DNA from: Verrucomicrobiota bacterium
Lineage (GTDB): Bacteria; Verrucomicrobiota; Verrucomicrobiia; Opitutales; Opitutaceae
Assembly (NCBI GenBank): GCA_030601755.1
Contig: JAUWBF010000020.1
Coordinates: forward strand, 1-48,195
Reading direction: 5' to 3'
Length of the DNA: 48,195 nt
The notes beneath the pieces were generated by a model. It made no database searches. It saw only the letters and a program-made list of their open reading frames with translations, and was not told where the DNA came from. Every line of letters begins with the position of its first letter. Within the stretch, counting starts at the first letter, position 1. Position numbers and translations under genes: made by a program. Below are positions 16,757 to 24,760 of the stretch, in pieces.

Positions 16757-17246
16757 TTAACGCAAAGACGCCAAGTCGCAAAGGTCGCAAGGATGTCTCA
16801 TCTGGACGAAAACGCCCTCAGCAAAATCATCGTCGAGGCCGCCATCGAAGTTCATCGTGAACTCGGCGGCCCCGGTTTGCTGGAGAGTGTTTACGAGGAA
16901 TCCCTCGTCGAGGAACTGACGCTGCGTGGCTTGACAGTTGAGCGTCAGCAACAGGTTCCTCTCGTTTACAAAGGCAAGACCCTCGCCACGCCGCTGCGTC
17001 TTGATCTCCGCGTCAACGGCCTCGTTATCGTCGATCCGAAGGCAGTCATCGAATACAACCCGATCTTCGATGCACAGATGCTCACCTATCTCCGCCTCAC
17101 CGGCCTCAAGCTCGGCCTCGTTATCAACTTCGGCGAACGCCTCGTCAAAAACGGCATCCACCGCGTCGCCAACAACCTCTGACCACATCTTCACCAGCGA
17201 CGCTTTGCGACCTCCGCGTCTTTGCGCCTTTGCGTTAAAACTCCGA
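16757..17246 (+). mobile_element. GxxExxY cassette bounded by inverted repeats (family A, gene-carrying copy)
   Basis: The left arm (16757-16792, TTAACGCAAAGACGCCAAG...) and right arm (17201-17246, ...TTTGCGCCTTTGCGTTAAAA then CTCCGAA) are imperfect inverted repeats enclosing one gene. The start codon is directly at the inner edge of the left arm. Smaller copies with the same arms but no gene are spread through the window. Calling it mobile is inference, as no transposase is present. Confidence 0.65.
16793..17182 (+). CDS. GxxExxY protein (PD-(D/E)XK nuclease-like, family 3)
   Basis: 129 residues of unknown biological role. The naming motif is exact: GLLESVY (Gly28, Glu31, Tyr34). The family belongs to the PD-(D/E)XK nuclease-like fold. 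The expected catalytic Asp is Asp71 in LRLDLRVNG, and the second site, normally ELKA, reads DPKA here (Asp81, Lys83), so one acid is changed to Asp and a Pro inserted; activity may be altered. The conserved tail LGLVINFGERLVKNGIHRV is intact. The ATG lies immediately inside a family A repeat arm. The gene separates cysD from cysN but has no link to sulfur metabolism. These proteins are commonly found inside such repeats in Verrucomicrobiota and Planctomycetota, as far as I recall. Confidence 0.88.
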   Translation: MSHLDENALSKIIVEAAIEVHRELGGPGLLESVYEESLVEELTLRGLTVERQQQVPLVYKGKTLATPLRLDLRVNGLVIVDPKAVIEYNPIFDAQMLTYLRLTGLKLGLVINFGERLVKNGIHRVANNL

Positions 17247-17273
17247 ATTCCTAACTTCCAATCCCCCAATCCA

Positions 17274-17377
17274 TTAACGCAAAGACGCCAAGGCGCAAAG
17301 TTCGCCAAGCCGATCCTGGTCAAGAGCCGACTCTTAGCGACCTTAGCGTCCTCGCGCCTTTGCGTTAAAACTCCGAA
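17274..17377. repeat. Family A element, empty copy
   Basis: 104 bases: left arm TTAACGCAAAGACGCCAAGG..., a 26-base interior, and right arm ...GCGCCTTTGCGTTAAAA then CTCCGAA. It begins 27 bases after the gene-carrying copy and ends 48 bases before the cysN start. Confidence 0.85.
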
Positions 17378-17425
17378 AAATTCTCCTCCTCCGCGCCTCC
17401 GCGATAATTCCGTATCCATTTTCAA

Positions 17426-18778
17426 ATGACTACCAGCACCGCTCCCGTCCAGCACTCCGACGAACATTACCTTTCCATGGACCTCCTGCGTTTCACCACC
17501 GCGGGCTCCGTGGACGACGGCAAGTCGACCCTCATCGGTCGCCTCCTCTACGACTCCAAGGCCATCTTTGACGACGCCCTCGAAAACCTCGAGCGCGTCA
17601 CCCAGCAGCGCGGCGAGGAACATCTCAACCTCTCGCTCCTCACCGACGGCCTCCGCGCCGAACGCGAGCAGGGCATCACCATCGACGTGGCCTACCGCTA
17701 CTTCGCCACGCCCAAGCGCAAGTTCATCATCGCCGACACGCCCGGCCACATCCAATACACGCGCAACATGGTGACCGGCGCCTCCACCGCCAACCTCGCC
17801 ATCATCCTCATCGACGCGCGCAAGGGCGTCATCGAGCAGACCTGCCGCCACTCCTTCATCGCGTCCCTCCTGCGCATCCCGCACGTCGTCGTCGCCGTCA
17901 ACAAGATGGACCTCGTCGACTTCTCGGAGCAGCGCTTCAACGAGATCGTCGCCCAATACTCCGAGTTCGCCTCCCGCCTCGACATCCCGGACATCAAGTT
18001 CATCCCGATCTCCGCGCTGCACGGCGACAACGTTGTCGATAAGTCGGCCAAGATGCCCTGGTATCAGGGCGGTTCGCTGCTCTACACCCTCGAGACCGTC
18101 TACATCGGCAGCGACCTCAACCACGTCGACCCGCGCTTCCCGATCCAGACCGTCATCCGCCCGCACTCCGACGAGCACCACGACTTCCGCGGCTTCGCCG
18201 GTCGCGTCGCCGGCGGCGTCTTCAAGCCCGGCGACGAAATCGTCTCCCTGCCGTCCGGTTTTCCCGCCAAGATCAAATCCATCCACGGACCCGACGGCGA
18301 GCTGGCCGAAGCCTTCGCGCCCATGTCCGTCGCCATCACCCTCGACCGCGAGATCGACTCCTCGCGCGGCGACTGCTTCGGCAAACCCAACAACCACCCG
18401 ATCGCCACCAAGGACATCGAGGCCATGGTCTGCTGGTTCTCCGAAAAGCCCCTTCAGCCGAACGGCAAATACATCATCCGCCACACCACCCGTGAGGCGA
18501 AGTGCATGGTCAAAGCCGTCCGCTACAAGGTGAACATCAACACCCTTCACAAGCTCGAGGACGACCTCACCATCAACATGAACGATATCGGCCGCATCCA
18601 GGTGCGCGTCGCCGTTCCGCTGATGGTTGATCCCTACAAGCGCAACCGCACCACCGGCAGCTTCATCCTCGTCGACGAGTTCACCAACGCCACCGTCGGC
18701 GCCGGCATGATCCTCTGGCCCGACGGCAGCGAGTCCGCCGCCACCGTCGACTCCTACGTCGAAATGGGCGGCCTGTAA
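17426..18778 (+). CDS. cysN: Sulfate adenylyltransferase subunit 1 (GTPase)
   Basis: 450 residues. The regulatory GTPase subunit that couples GTP hydrolysis to APS synthesis by CysD. G1 is GSVDDGKST (about residues 30-38), the effector region is EREQGITIDVAYRYF, G3 is DTPGHIQYTRNM and G4 is NKMDLVDF. EF-Tu-like domains II and III follow (RVAGGVFKPGDEI, GRIQVRVAVPLMVDPYKRNRTTGSFILVDEFTNATVGAGMI). It ends without an APS kinase extension, consistent with the separate cysC gene. A terminator follows directly. In most genomes cysD and cysN abut; here two repeat elements intervene, so co-transcription through them is presumed. Confidence 0.96.
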   Translation: MTTSTAPVQHSDEHYLSMDLLRFTTAGSVDDGKSTLIGRLLYDSKAIFDDALENLERVTQQRGEEHLNLSLLTDGLRAEREQGITIDVAYRYFATPKRKFIIADTPGHIQYTRNMVTGASTANLAIILIDARKGVIEQTCRHSFIASLLRIPHVVVAVNKMDLVDFSEQRFNEIVAQYSEFASRLDIPDIKFIPISALHGDNVVDKSAKMPWYQGGSLLYTLETVYIGSDLNHVDPRFPIQTVIRPHSDEHHDFRGFAGRVAGGVFKPGDEIVSLPSGFPAKIKSIHGPDGELAEAFAPMSVAITLDREIDSSRGDCFGKPNNHPIATKDIEAMVCWFSEKPLQPNGKYIIRHTTREAKCMVKAVRYKVNINTLHKLEDDLTINMNDIGRIQVRVAVPLMVDPYKRNRTTGSFILVDEFTNATVGAGMILWPDGSESAATVDSYVEMGGL

Positions 18779-18784
18779 GCCAAG

Positions 18785-18814
18785 GAGGGCGGACATTCCT
18801 GTCCGCCCTTTTTT
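18785..18814 (+). terminator. Rho-independent terminator of the cys operon
   Basis: Stem GGGCGGAC / GTCCGCCC with a 6-base loop, then six T. It starts 7 bases after the cysN stop codon. Confidence 0.85.
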
Positions 18815-18974
18815 CAACGCAAAGACGCAAAGACGCGGAGACGCAAAGATCGCAAAGGGTCGATTTGAACAAGTAGCGCAGGCTTCCAGCCTGCCATCGT
18901 GAACAGAATGCAGGCTGGAAGCCTGCGCTACTATCTCTCTCCGCGCCTTTGCGTCCTTGCGTTAAAATTCCGAA
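18814..18974. repeat. Family A element interrupted by a REPIN
   Basis: The left arm (TCAACGCAAAGACGC...) and right arm (...CGCCTTTGCGTCCTTGCGTT then AAAATTCCGAA) flank a family B REPIN at 18873-18931. The right end lies 14 bases before the menA start. Confidence 0.8.
18873..18931. repeat. REPIN (GTAGCGCAGGC type) nested in family A
   Basis: 59 bases: GTAGCGCAGGCTTCCAGCCT mirrored by AGGCTGGAAGCCTGCGCTAC around a 15-base spacer. Near-identical to 19919-19977 and related to 23745-23804. Confidence 0.88.
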
Positions 18975-18988
18975 ATAACCCTCCGCCC

Positions 18989-19873
18989 ATGAGCACCGCC
19001 CGCATTTGGTTCGAGGCCACCCGTCCGCGCACGCTGCCCGCCGCCGTCGCGCCCGTGCTCGTCGGCACCGCGCTCGCCTGGCGCGCCGACGGCTTTGTGT
19101 GGCCCGCCGCGCTGGCCTGCCTTGGCTTCGCGCTGCTCATCCAGATCGGCACCAACTTCGCCAACGACTACTACGACTTCGTGAAGGGCGCCGACACCGC
19201 CGAGCGCGTCGGCCCGCGCCGCGCCGTCGCCTCCGGTCTCGTCCAGCCCGGCACCATGAAGGTCGTCACCGCGCTGACCTTCGCCGCCGCGTTCCTCGTC
19301 GGCCTCAGCCTGCTGCCCTACGGCGGCTGGCCGCTGCTCGCCATCGGCATCGCCAGCGTCGTCTGCGGCTACGCCTACACCGGCGGACCGTATCCGCTCG
19401 GCTACAACGGACTCGGCGACCTCTTTGTATTCATTTTCTTCGGACTGATCGCCGTCGGCGCCACCGCCTACGTGCAGACCGGGGCGCTCACCGCCGACCT
19501 CTGGATCGCCGGAGCCGGGGTGGGGGGACTCGCCGCGAATATTCTCGTCGTGAACAATTATCGCGACGTCGAGACCGACCAAAAGGCCGGCAAGCGCACC
19601 CTCGTCGTGCGCCTCGGCCGTCCCGCCGCGCGCAAACAGTTTGTCGCCGCCCACGCGCTCGCCGCGCTCACGCCACTGCTGCTCGTCGGCGTGCTCGGCA
19701 CAGACCTCATCCTCGCGCTCATCCTGGCCGCGATGGTCCTGGTCGAAGGCTGGCGCCAGACCGCCGAACTCGCCGCTGCCGACACCCCTCTCAAGTGCAT
19801 CCAGCTCCTCGGCAAGACCGGCCGCTGGCTCGCCATCTACGCCGTGCTCCTGAGTGTAGCGGTGTTGGTCTGA
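18989..19873 (+). CDS. menA: 1,4-dihydroxy-2-naphthoate polyprenyltransferase
   Basis: 294 residues, an integral membrane enzyme of the UbiA superfamily. Attaches the polyprenyl tail to 1,4-dihydroxy-2-naphthoate in menaquinone synthesis. It begins with the family start [24 protein letters not shown]. The first Asp-rich motif is [14 protein letters not shown] and the second is [17 protein letters not shown], both MenA-like rather than UbiA-like. Eight or nine membrane helices are visible. An in-frame upstream ATG (18899) would add a stretch encoded by repeat DNA, so I chose 18989. No other men genes are adjacent. Confidence 0.93.
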   Translation: MSTARIWFEATRPRTLPAAVAPVLVGTALAWRADGFVWPAALACLGFALLIQIGTNFANDYYDFVKGADTAERVGPRRAVASGLVQPGTMKVVTALTFAAAFLVGLSLLPYGGWPLLAIGIASVVCGYAYTGGPYPLGYNGLGDLFVFIFFGLIAVGATAYVQTGALTADLWIAGAGVGGLAANILVVNNYRDVETDQKAGKRTLVVRLGRPAARKQFVAAHALAALTPLLLVGVLGTDLILALILAAMVLVEGWRQTAELAAADTPLKCIQLLGKTGRWLAIYAVLLSVAVLV

Positions 19874-19886
19874 TCGAATGCAAAGT

Positions 19887-20054
19887 TTTTAACGCAAAGG
19901 CGCAAAGGCGCAGGGAAAGTAGCGCAGGCTTCCAGCCTGCATTCGTTTTATGACGGCAGGCTGGAAGCCTGCGCTACCCATTCAAAGCCTGTGTAGTCAT
20001 CCTCAGGCTGACGGCCTTGCGATCTCTGCGCCTTGGCGTCTTTGCGTTAAAAAT
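19887..20054. repeat. Family A element interrupted by a REPIN (between convergent genes)
   Basis: Left arm TTTTAACGCAAAGGCGCAAA from 19887; right arm CTGCGCCTTGGCGTCTTTGC from about 20026, ending GTTAAAAATTC at the LysR stop codon. A REPIN at 19919-19977 lies inside. Confidence 0.78.
19919..19977. repeat. REPIN (GTAGCGCAGGC type) nested in family A
   Basis: 59 bases, same stem as 18873-18931 with a different spacer. Confidence 0.88.
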
Positions 20055-20969
20055 TCAGTTCTCCGCCTTGCTGCCGACCGCGACATCCAAAAACGACCGC
20101 AGCGCCGGGTCTTCTTTCCCGCCCGCCCGCCAGCCGACCACCAACCGGCTCTCCGGCGCGGGGCCATCCAGCGGCACGAAGCGCACCTCGGGCGGCAGCT
20201 GACGCGCCTCCGACGGGCACATAAATGTCGCGCCCAGACCCGCGCGCACCAGACCGATGGCATTGGCGCGCGGCCACACCTCCTCGGCGATGCGCGGCGT
20301 CGTGCCGGTCTTGGTGAACGCCGCCAGGATCCGGTCATAAAACCCCGGGTTGTGCGACCGCGGGAACAGCACGAACGGCGTGCCCGCCAGCTCCTTCAGC
20401 CGCACCGCCGCCTGCTTCGCCAGCGCATGGTCCGCCGGCAGCAGCACGCCGTTGCGCTCGCGCAGCAGCTCCCGCGTGTGCATGCCCGGCACGATCGCGT
20501 CGGGATGAAAAAAACCGCACTGCACCTCGCCCGCCTGCAACGCCGCCAGCTGACTCGACGTCGGCGACTCGTTCAGCTCCACGCGAATCCGCGGAAACCG
20601 CCGGTGAAACTCCCGCAAAATCTCCGGCAACACCGTCGCCATCGCCAGACCGGTGAAACCCACCCGCACATGCCCCGTCTCGCCCTCGGTCAGCGCCGAC
20701 AGCTCCGCCGGGATCGCCGCCAGATTGCGCAGCAGCGGCTCGATGCGCTCCGCCAAGGCCCGTCCCGCCGCCGTCAGCTCCACCTTGCGCCGCGACCGCA
20801 CAAACAACTCCGCCCCCAGCGCCGCCTCCAACTGCGCGATCTGCCGGCTCAGCGCCGGTTGCGCGATGGCCAGCGCTTCGGCCGCCTTGCGAAAATGCAG
20901 CGCCCGCGCCACCTCGCGAAAGTAGATCAGGTGACGCAACTCAAACGGAAACTGATACTCCCTAGGCAT
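20055..20969 (-). CDS. LysR-type transcriptional regulator
   Basis: 304 residues, normal for the family. The N-terminal winged helix-turn-helix is clear (ELRHLIYFREVARALHFRKAAEALAIAQPALSRQIAQLEAAL), followed by LFVRSRRKVELTAAG and a periplasmic-binding-like effector domain from about residue 95 (GHVRVGFTGLAMATVLPEIL). A longer open frame exists upstream, but MPREYQFPFELRHL from 20969 is the family-like start. It is divergent from leuC across 438 bases. LysR regulators commonly control the divergent neighbour, so leuCD is the first candidate target, although two repeat elements occupy most of the gap. The ligand is unknown. The stop codon abuts a family A repeat arm. Confidence 0.92.
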   Translation of the reverse strand: MPREYQFPFELRHLIYFREVARALHFRKAAEALAIAQPALSRQIAQLEAALGAELFVRSRRKVELTAAGRALAERIEPLLRNLAAIPAELSALTEGETGHVRVGFTGLAMATVLPEILREFHRRFPRIRVELNESPTSSQLAALQAGEVQCGFFHPDAIVPGMHTRELLRERNGVLLPADHALAKQAAVRLKELAGTPFVLFPRSHNPGFYDRILAAFTKTGTTPRIAEEVWPRANAIGLVRAGLGATFMCPSEARQLPPEVRFVPLDGPAPESRLVVGWRAGGKEDPALRSFLDVAVGSKAEN

Positions 20970-21098
20970 CACAGGCAGCGAAACAAGTATTTCCAGGCAA
21001 TGCAAGAATCTGCTAAAGTCTGCACTTTCCCAGACCGGAAACGGCCTCGGAGTTCTTTTCAACGCAGAGCCACAAGGGCCGATCAATTTTTCAGAATC

Positions 21099-21206
21099 TT
21101 AACGCAAAGACGCCAAGGCGCTAAGTTCGCAAAGAAATCCCACTCACGGGACCAGCTCTTTGCGACCTCCGCGCCTTGGCGCCTTAGCGTTAAAACTCCG
21201 AATTCT
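21099..21206. repeat. Family A element, tandem copy 1
   Basis: Complete inverted-repeat element preceded by TTTCAGAATC, a prefix shared with the next copy. The interior CCACTCACGGGACCAGCTC differs by few bases from copy 2. Confidence 0.85.
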
Positions 21207-21263
21207 CTGTTACCCAGCCTCTGCCTAGACCTGACCTGTTCCTTCAATCACTCTTTCAGAATC

Positions 21264-21368
21264 TTAACGCAAAGACGCCAAGGCGCTAAGTTCGCAAAGA
21301 AATCCTGCTCACGGGACCACCTCCTTGCGACCTTCGCGACTTAGCGCCTTAGCGCTAAAACTCCGAAT
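21264..21368. repeat. Family A element, tandem copy 2
   Basis: Same prefix, arms and interior (CTGCTCACGGGACCACCTC) as copy 1. It ends 39 bases before the leuC start. Confidence 0.85.
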
Positions 21369-21407
21369 CCCAAACCCGACCCGACCGACCTCAACCCGAC
21401 CACGACC

Positions 21408-22835
21408 ATGGCAAAATCTCTCTTCCAGAAAGTCTGGGACGCGCACACCGTCCGCAAACTGGCCAACGGCCAGACCCAGCTCCTCATCGGCACGCACCTC
21501 ATCCACGAGGTCACCTCGCCCCAGGCCTTCGGCATGCTGCGCGACCTCGGCCTCAAGGTCGCCTATCCGCACCGCACCTTCGCGACCGTCGACCACATCA
21601 TCCCGACCAACGAGCTCGTCGAGCCCTACGCCGACCCGCTCGCCCAGGCCATGATGGATGAGATCCGCAAAAACTGCGCCGAGTTCGGCATCACCTTCTT
21701 CGACCGCGCCTCCGGCAAGCAGGGCGTCGTGCACATCGTCGGTCCCGAGCAGGGCATCACCCAGCCCGGCACCACCATCGCCTGCGGCGACTCGCACACC
21801 TCCACCCACGGCGCGTTCGGCGCGATCGCCTTCGGCATCGGCACCTCGCAGGTCCGCGACGTGCTCGCCACCCAGACCATGGCCCTCGGCGCCCTCAAGG
21901 TCCGCCGCATCGAAGTCAACGGCAAGCTGCGCCCCGGCGTCTACGCCAAGGACGTCATCCTCCACATCATCCGCCTCACCGGCGTGAACGGCGGCACCGG
22001 CTACGCCTACGAGTATGCCGGCACCACCTTCGAGAACTTCACGATGGAAGAGCGCATGACCGTGTGCAACATGTCCATCGAGGGCGGCGCCCGCGTCGGC
22101 TACGTCAACCCCGACGAGACCACCTTCGCCTACCTCAAGGGCCGTCCCTACTCGCCCAAGGGCGCGGAGTGGGACGCCGCCGTCGAGCGTTGGAAGTCCT
22201 TCGCCTCCGACGAGGGTGCCACCTACGACGACGTCATGATCATCGACGCCGCCGACATCGCCCCCACCGTCACCTGGGGCATCAATCCCGGCCAGGGCAT
22301 CTCCATCGTCGAGAACATCCCCAGCCCGGAGACCGCCAAGACCGACGACGAGAAGGCCGGCATCATCGAGGCGCTCGAATACATGAAGCTCCCCGCCGGC
22401 GCCCCGATCAAGGGCACCAAGATCAACGTCGCCTTCCTCGGTTCCTGCACCAACGGCCGCCTCTCCGACTTCCGCGAGGTCGCCAAATACGTCAAGGGCC
22501 GCAAGGTCGCCCCCGGCGTCAAGGCCATCGCCGTCCCCGGTTCCCAGATCGTCGCCCTCCAGTGCGAGAAGGAAGGCATCGACAAGGTCCTCGCCGAGGC
22601 CGGCTTCGAGTGGCGCGCCGCCGGCTGCTCCATGTGCCTGGCGATGAACCCCGACAAGCTCGTCGGCGACCAGCTCTGCGCCTCGTCCTCCAACCGCAAC
22701 TTCAAGGGCCGCCAGGGCTCCATCACCGGCCGCACCGTGTTGATGAGCCCCGTGATGGTCGCCGCCGCCGCCGTCACCGGCGAGGTGTCCGACGCCCGCG
22801 AAGTCTTCGAAGTCGGCGAACTCGTCGAAGCTTAA
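21408..22835 (+). CDS. leuC: 3-isopropylmalate dehydratase large subunit
   Basis: 475 residues. With LeuD it isomerises 2-isopropylmalate to 3-isopropylmalate in leucine synthesis, using a 4Fe-4S cluster. Cluster ligands are visible: Cys347 in GSCTNGR, and Cys407 and Cys410 in [12 protein letters not shown]. Other family blocks are [66 protein letters not shown] and the substrate loop [12 protein letters not shown]. It starts at the family ATG ([13 protein letters not shown]). It is followed by leuD after 203 bases that hold two different repeats, so the usually tight leuCD spacing is stretched. Possibly under control of the divergent LysR. Confidence 0.97.
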   Translation: MAKSLFQKVWDAHTVRKLANGQTQLLIGTHLIHEVTSPQAFGMLRDLGLKVAYPHRTFATVDHIIPTNELVEPYADPLAQAMMDEIRKNCAEFGITFFDRASGKQGVVHIVGPEQGITQPGTTIACGDSHTSTHGAFGAIAFGIGTSQVRDVLATQTMALGALKVRRIEVNGKLRPGVYAKDVILHIIRLTGVNGGTGYAYEYAGTTFENFTMEERMTVCNMSIEGGARVGYVNPDETTFAYLKGRPYSPKGAEWDAAVERWKSFASDEGATYDDVMIIDAADIAPTVTWGINPGQGISIVENIPSPETAKTDDEKAGIIEALEYMKLPAGAPIKGTKINVAFLGSCTNGRLSDFREVAKYVKGRKVAPGVKAIAVPGSQIVALQCEKEGIDKVLAEAGFEWRAAGCSMCLAMNPDKLVGDQLCASSSNRNFKGRQGSITGRTVLMSPVMVAAAAVTGEVSDAREVFEVGELVEA

Positions 22836-22841
22836 ACATTA

Positions 22842-22917
22842 TTCACCACGGAGGACACGGAGAGCACTGAGGTTCAAACCTCCAACTCCGTGCCCTCCGT
22901 GAACTCCGTGGTTCAAA
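22842..22917. repeat. CCACGGAGGACACGGAG-type inverted repeat
   Basis: TTCACCACGGAGGACACGGAG is mirrored by CTCCGTGCCCTCCGTGAACT then CCGTGGTTC. Different word set from families A and B. Begins 7 bases after the leuC stop. Confidence 0.75.
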
Positions 22918-22937
22918 ACTCTTAAACTTAAAATCCA

Positions 22938-23027
22938 TTAACGCTAAGCCGCTGAGTAAGGACACGCATTCACTGCTGAATCTTTGCGACCTCTGCGCCT
23001 TCGCGTCTTTGCGTTAAAACTCCGAAA
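22938..23027. repeat. Family A element, diverged left arm
   Basis: Left arm TTAACGCTAAGCCGCTGAG is degraded; right arm TTCGCGTCTTTGCGTTAAAA then CTCCGAA is intact and ends 12 bases before the leuD start. Confidence 0.8.
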
Positions 23028-23038
23028 ATCTTAATACA

Positions 23039-23641
23039 ATGGCTCTCGAAAAAATCACCTCCGTCACCGGCCGCGCGGTCAACGTCCCCGGCAACGACAT
23101 CGACACCGACCGCATCATCCCGGCGCGCTTCATGAAGTGCGTCACCTTCGACGGACTCGGCGAGTTCGTCTTCTTCGACGTCCGCCACGACCCGCAGGGC
23201 AACAAGATCGACCACCCGATCGACCGTCCCGAGCACAAGGGCGCGACCATCCTTCTCTCCGGAGCCAACTTCGGCTGCGGTTCCTCCCGCGAGCACGCCC
23301 CGCAGGCCATCTCCAAGGCCGGCTTCAAGGCGATCATCGCCGAGAACTTCGCCGAGATCTTCTTTGGCAACAGCACCACGCTCGGCATGCCCTGCGTGAC
23401 TGCCGCCCGCGAAGACATCGCCAAGATCGCCGCGTTCGTCGCCGCCAACCCCGACAAGGACATCACCATCGACCTCGAAAAACTCGAAGTCCGCTTTGGT
23501 GACGCCTCCGTCAAGATCGCCCAGCGCGACACCGCCCGCGACGCGTTGATCAACGGCCGCTGGGACGCCATCGGCGAGCTCATCGACGGCCTGCCCGCCG
23601 TGAAGGAGACCGCCGCCAAGCTGCCCTACATGGCCGCCTAA
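23039..23641 (+). CDS. leuD: 3-isopropylmalate dehydratase small subunit
   Basis: 200 residues, typical length. Forms the LeuCD isomerase. It has NVPGNDIDTDRIIPARFMK near the N-terminus and the swivel-domain signature GANFGCGSSREHAPQAI, then FFGNSTTLGMPCV. The ATG lies just after the right arm of a family A element, so translation initiation is beside a potential hairpin. The operon ends at a strong terminator (23685-23725). Confidence 0.96.
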   Translation: MALEKITSVTGRAVNVPGNDIDTDRIIPARFMKCVTFDGLGEFVFFDVRHDPQGNKIDHPIDRPEHKGATILLSGANFGCGSSREHAPQAISKAGFKAIIAENFAEIFFGNSTTLGMPCVTAAREDIAKIAAFVAANPDKDITIDLEKLEVRFGDASVKIAQRDTARDALINGRWDAIGELIDGLPAVKETAAKLPYMAA

Positions 23642-23684
23642 AGGTGGAGCGCATTGTCCCCAATGCGCTTTCCGAGAACTTCCC

Positions 23685-23725
23685 AAGCCCCGCACGCTAC
23701 GAGCGTCGCGGGGCTTTTTTATTTT
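23685..23725 (+). terminator. Rho-independent terminator of leuCD
   Basis: Stem AAGCCCCGC / GCGGGGCTT, loop of 14 bases, then TTTTTATTTT. A smaller dyad GCGCATTG / CAATGCGC lies upstream at 23649-23668. Confidence 0.88.
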
Positions 23726-23744
23726 AACGCCAGACTCATCCAAA

Positions 23745-23804
23745 GTAGCGCAGGCATCCTGCCTGCCGTCGTCTGTTAAAATGCAGGCAGGATGCCTGCG
23801 CTAC
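23745..23804. repeat. REPIN (GTAGCGCAGGC type)
   Basis: GTAGCGCAGGCATCCTGCCT mirrored by AGGCAGGATGCCTGCGCTAC around a 20-base spacer. Confidence 0.87.
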
Positions 23805-23808
23805 TCTC

Positions 23809-23916
23809 GTAGCGGCCGCGCTCGCGCGGCCCGAGGTGGGAAGTTTTAACGCTAGGACGCAAAGACGCGAAGAGACGCAAAAAGGGGGGCAGTAGGCCGC
23901 CTGCTCGCAGGCGCAC
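23809..23916. repeat. Two solo REP hairpins and a family A half-element
   Basis: A single hairpin GTAGCGGCCGCGCTCGCGCG at 23809-23832, a left-arm-only family A remnant at 23844-23888 (TTTTAACGCTAGGACGCAAA), and a single hairpin GTAGGCCGCCTGCTCGCAGG from 23892. None has its mirror partner, so these look like decayed copies. Confidence 0.7.
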
Positions 23917-23932
23917 CTTCTCGCCCGGAACC

Positions 23933-24223
23933 TCAGGCGCGATCCGCTCCGGTATCGGGATGGCGGGCGCCATGCAGGATGCTCAGAAATTGGATGGCAT
24001 CGGCGGTGATGCGATACCGAATCAAAAACGGAAACCGGTCGAGTTGCAGACGACGAACGCCGCCACTGCGTTCCGGCCAACGTTGCGGGGCGGCCATGAT
24101 GATTTCGACGGCGGCCTCGGCATTCGCTATAAAATCGCGGCCTAGGCCGACACTTTGCTGCTCATAGTAGCGAGCGGCTGAAATCAGGTCGGTCTCGAAT
24201 TCCGGATGATACCAACGGTTCAT
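23933..24223 (-). CDS. ParE/RelE-family toxin
   Basis: 96 residues. Fold signatures of the RelE/ParE superfamily: HPEFETDLISAARYYEQQSVGLGRDF at the N-terminus, then APQRWPERSGGVRRLQLDRFPFLIRYRITADAIQFLSILHGARHPD. In RelE relatives the toxin cuts ribosome-bound mRNA and in ParE it poisons gyrase; the sequence does not decide which. The ATG overlaps the antitoxin stop (ATGA), the usual toxin-antitoxin layout with the antitoxin first. The pair sits in a repeat-rich gap. Confidence 0.9.
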   Translation of the reverse strand: MNRWYHPEFETDLISAARYYEQQSVGLGRDFIANAEAAVEIIMAAPQRWPERSGGVRRLQLDRFPFLIRYRITADAIQFLSILHGARHPDTGADRA

Positions 24224-24438
24224 CCAAGCGAACGTCGGGCGTTGTCGAAGACCTCGGCGTGCGACTTGGGCTGGACCTGACCGGACTCGAGTTCGTGGGC
24301 TCGGGAAAGCGCCTGAATATCGGCCAGTGCCTCGTCATTGCCACCGAGGCTTTTCCAGAGAGCTGCCGTCACCCCCAGACGCTCGCGCTCGGAGAGATGG
24401 AGCGCGGCCTCGGTGATTTGCTGGAGGGAAAGGACCAT
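24220..24438 (-). CDS. Addiction module antitoxin component (PF09720-like)
   Basis: 72 residues. Matches the small 'putative addiction module component' antitoxins, which carry the N-terminal helix pair ITEAALHLSERERLGVTAALWKSL and the C-terminal part PKSHAEVFDNARRSLG that binds the toxin. The open frame extends to 24540, but the added residues are repeat-like, and MVLSLQQITEAAL is the family start. It overlaps the toxin gene by 4 bases. Antitoxins of this type usually repress their own promoter, presumably just upstream of 24438; no operator was identified. Confidence 0.88.
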   Translation of the reverse strand: MVLSLQQITEAALHLSERERLGVTAALWKSLGGNDEALADIQALSRAHELESGQVQPKSHAEVFDNARRSLG

Positions 24439-24760
24439 GGGTGCAAGTTGGCTGGAGACGGCGAAAGGGTCAATCAGTCGCTCTCTAGAGGTTTGTTTTA
24501 ACGCAAGGGCCAAAGGGCCTCCCAAACGTAGCGGAAGCACGGAGTGCTTTCGTGTTCTGAGTTAGACCGCGGATGACACAGATGACCACTGATACACCGG
24601 TCAATCCGTGCCCATCCGTGTAATCCGTGGTTGAAATCTGAATATTCGGCCGACCGGGCTAACGTCTTGCTCTCATTGAAAACGAACGCACGGTTTCAAA
24701 TATGAGTTTTGGGCTGAATTTCCGCCCGTCCCGCCAGCCGCCAAGAAAGGAAACTCTACC
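24439..24760. repeat. Repeat-filled gap between toxin-antitoxin pair and orphan antitoxin-like gene
   Basis: 322 bases with no gene. From left: about 55 bases that probably hold the antitoxin promoter, a left-arm-only family A remnant (24495-24520), a solo GTAG hairpin (24528-24551, GTAGCGGAAGCACGGAGTGC), a CCGCGGATGACACAG / CCGTGTAATCCGTGG inverted repeat (24566-24637), then about 120 bases with no recognisable structure. Confidence 0.65.

Larger units (their letters stand above)
20970..21407. promoter_or_regulatory. Divergent LysR / leuC intergenic region
   Basis: 438 bases without a gene. The 130 bases next to the LysR start are unique sequence and the likeliest place for a regulator-binding site and promoters; an A+T-rich patch lies at about 20985-21035. 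The remainder is two tandem family A elements (21099-21206, 21264-21368) joined by 57 bases. I could not single out a convincing T-N11-A operator. Confidence 0.4.

Noticed and set aside
16757-18817. A 686-codon minus-strand frame across the GxxExxY gene and cysN
   Set aside because: It is antisense to two recognised genes and to repeats, with no family signature.
18899-18988. Upstream in-frame start for menA
   Set aside because: The extra residues are encoded by REPIN and family A sequence and do not resemble the family start.
17274-23027. Repeated AACGCAAAGACGC words considered as a CRISPR array
   Set aside because: Repeats come in inverted pairs, are irregularly spaced between genes and have no uniform spacers; no cas genes are present.
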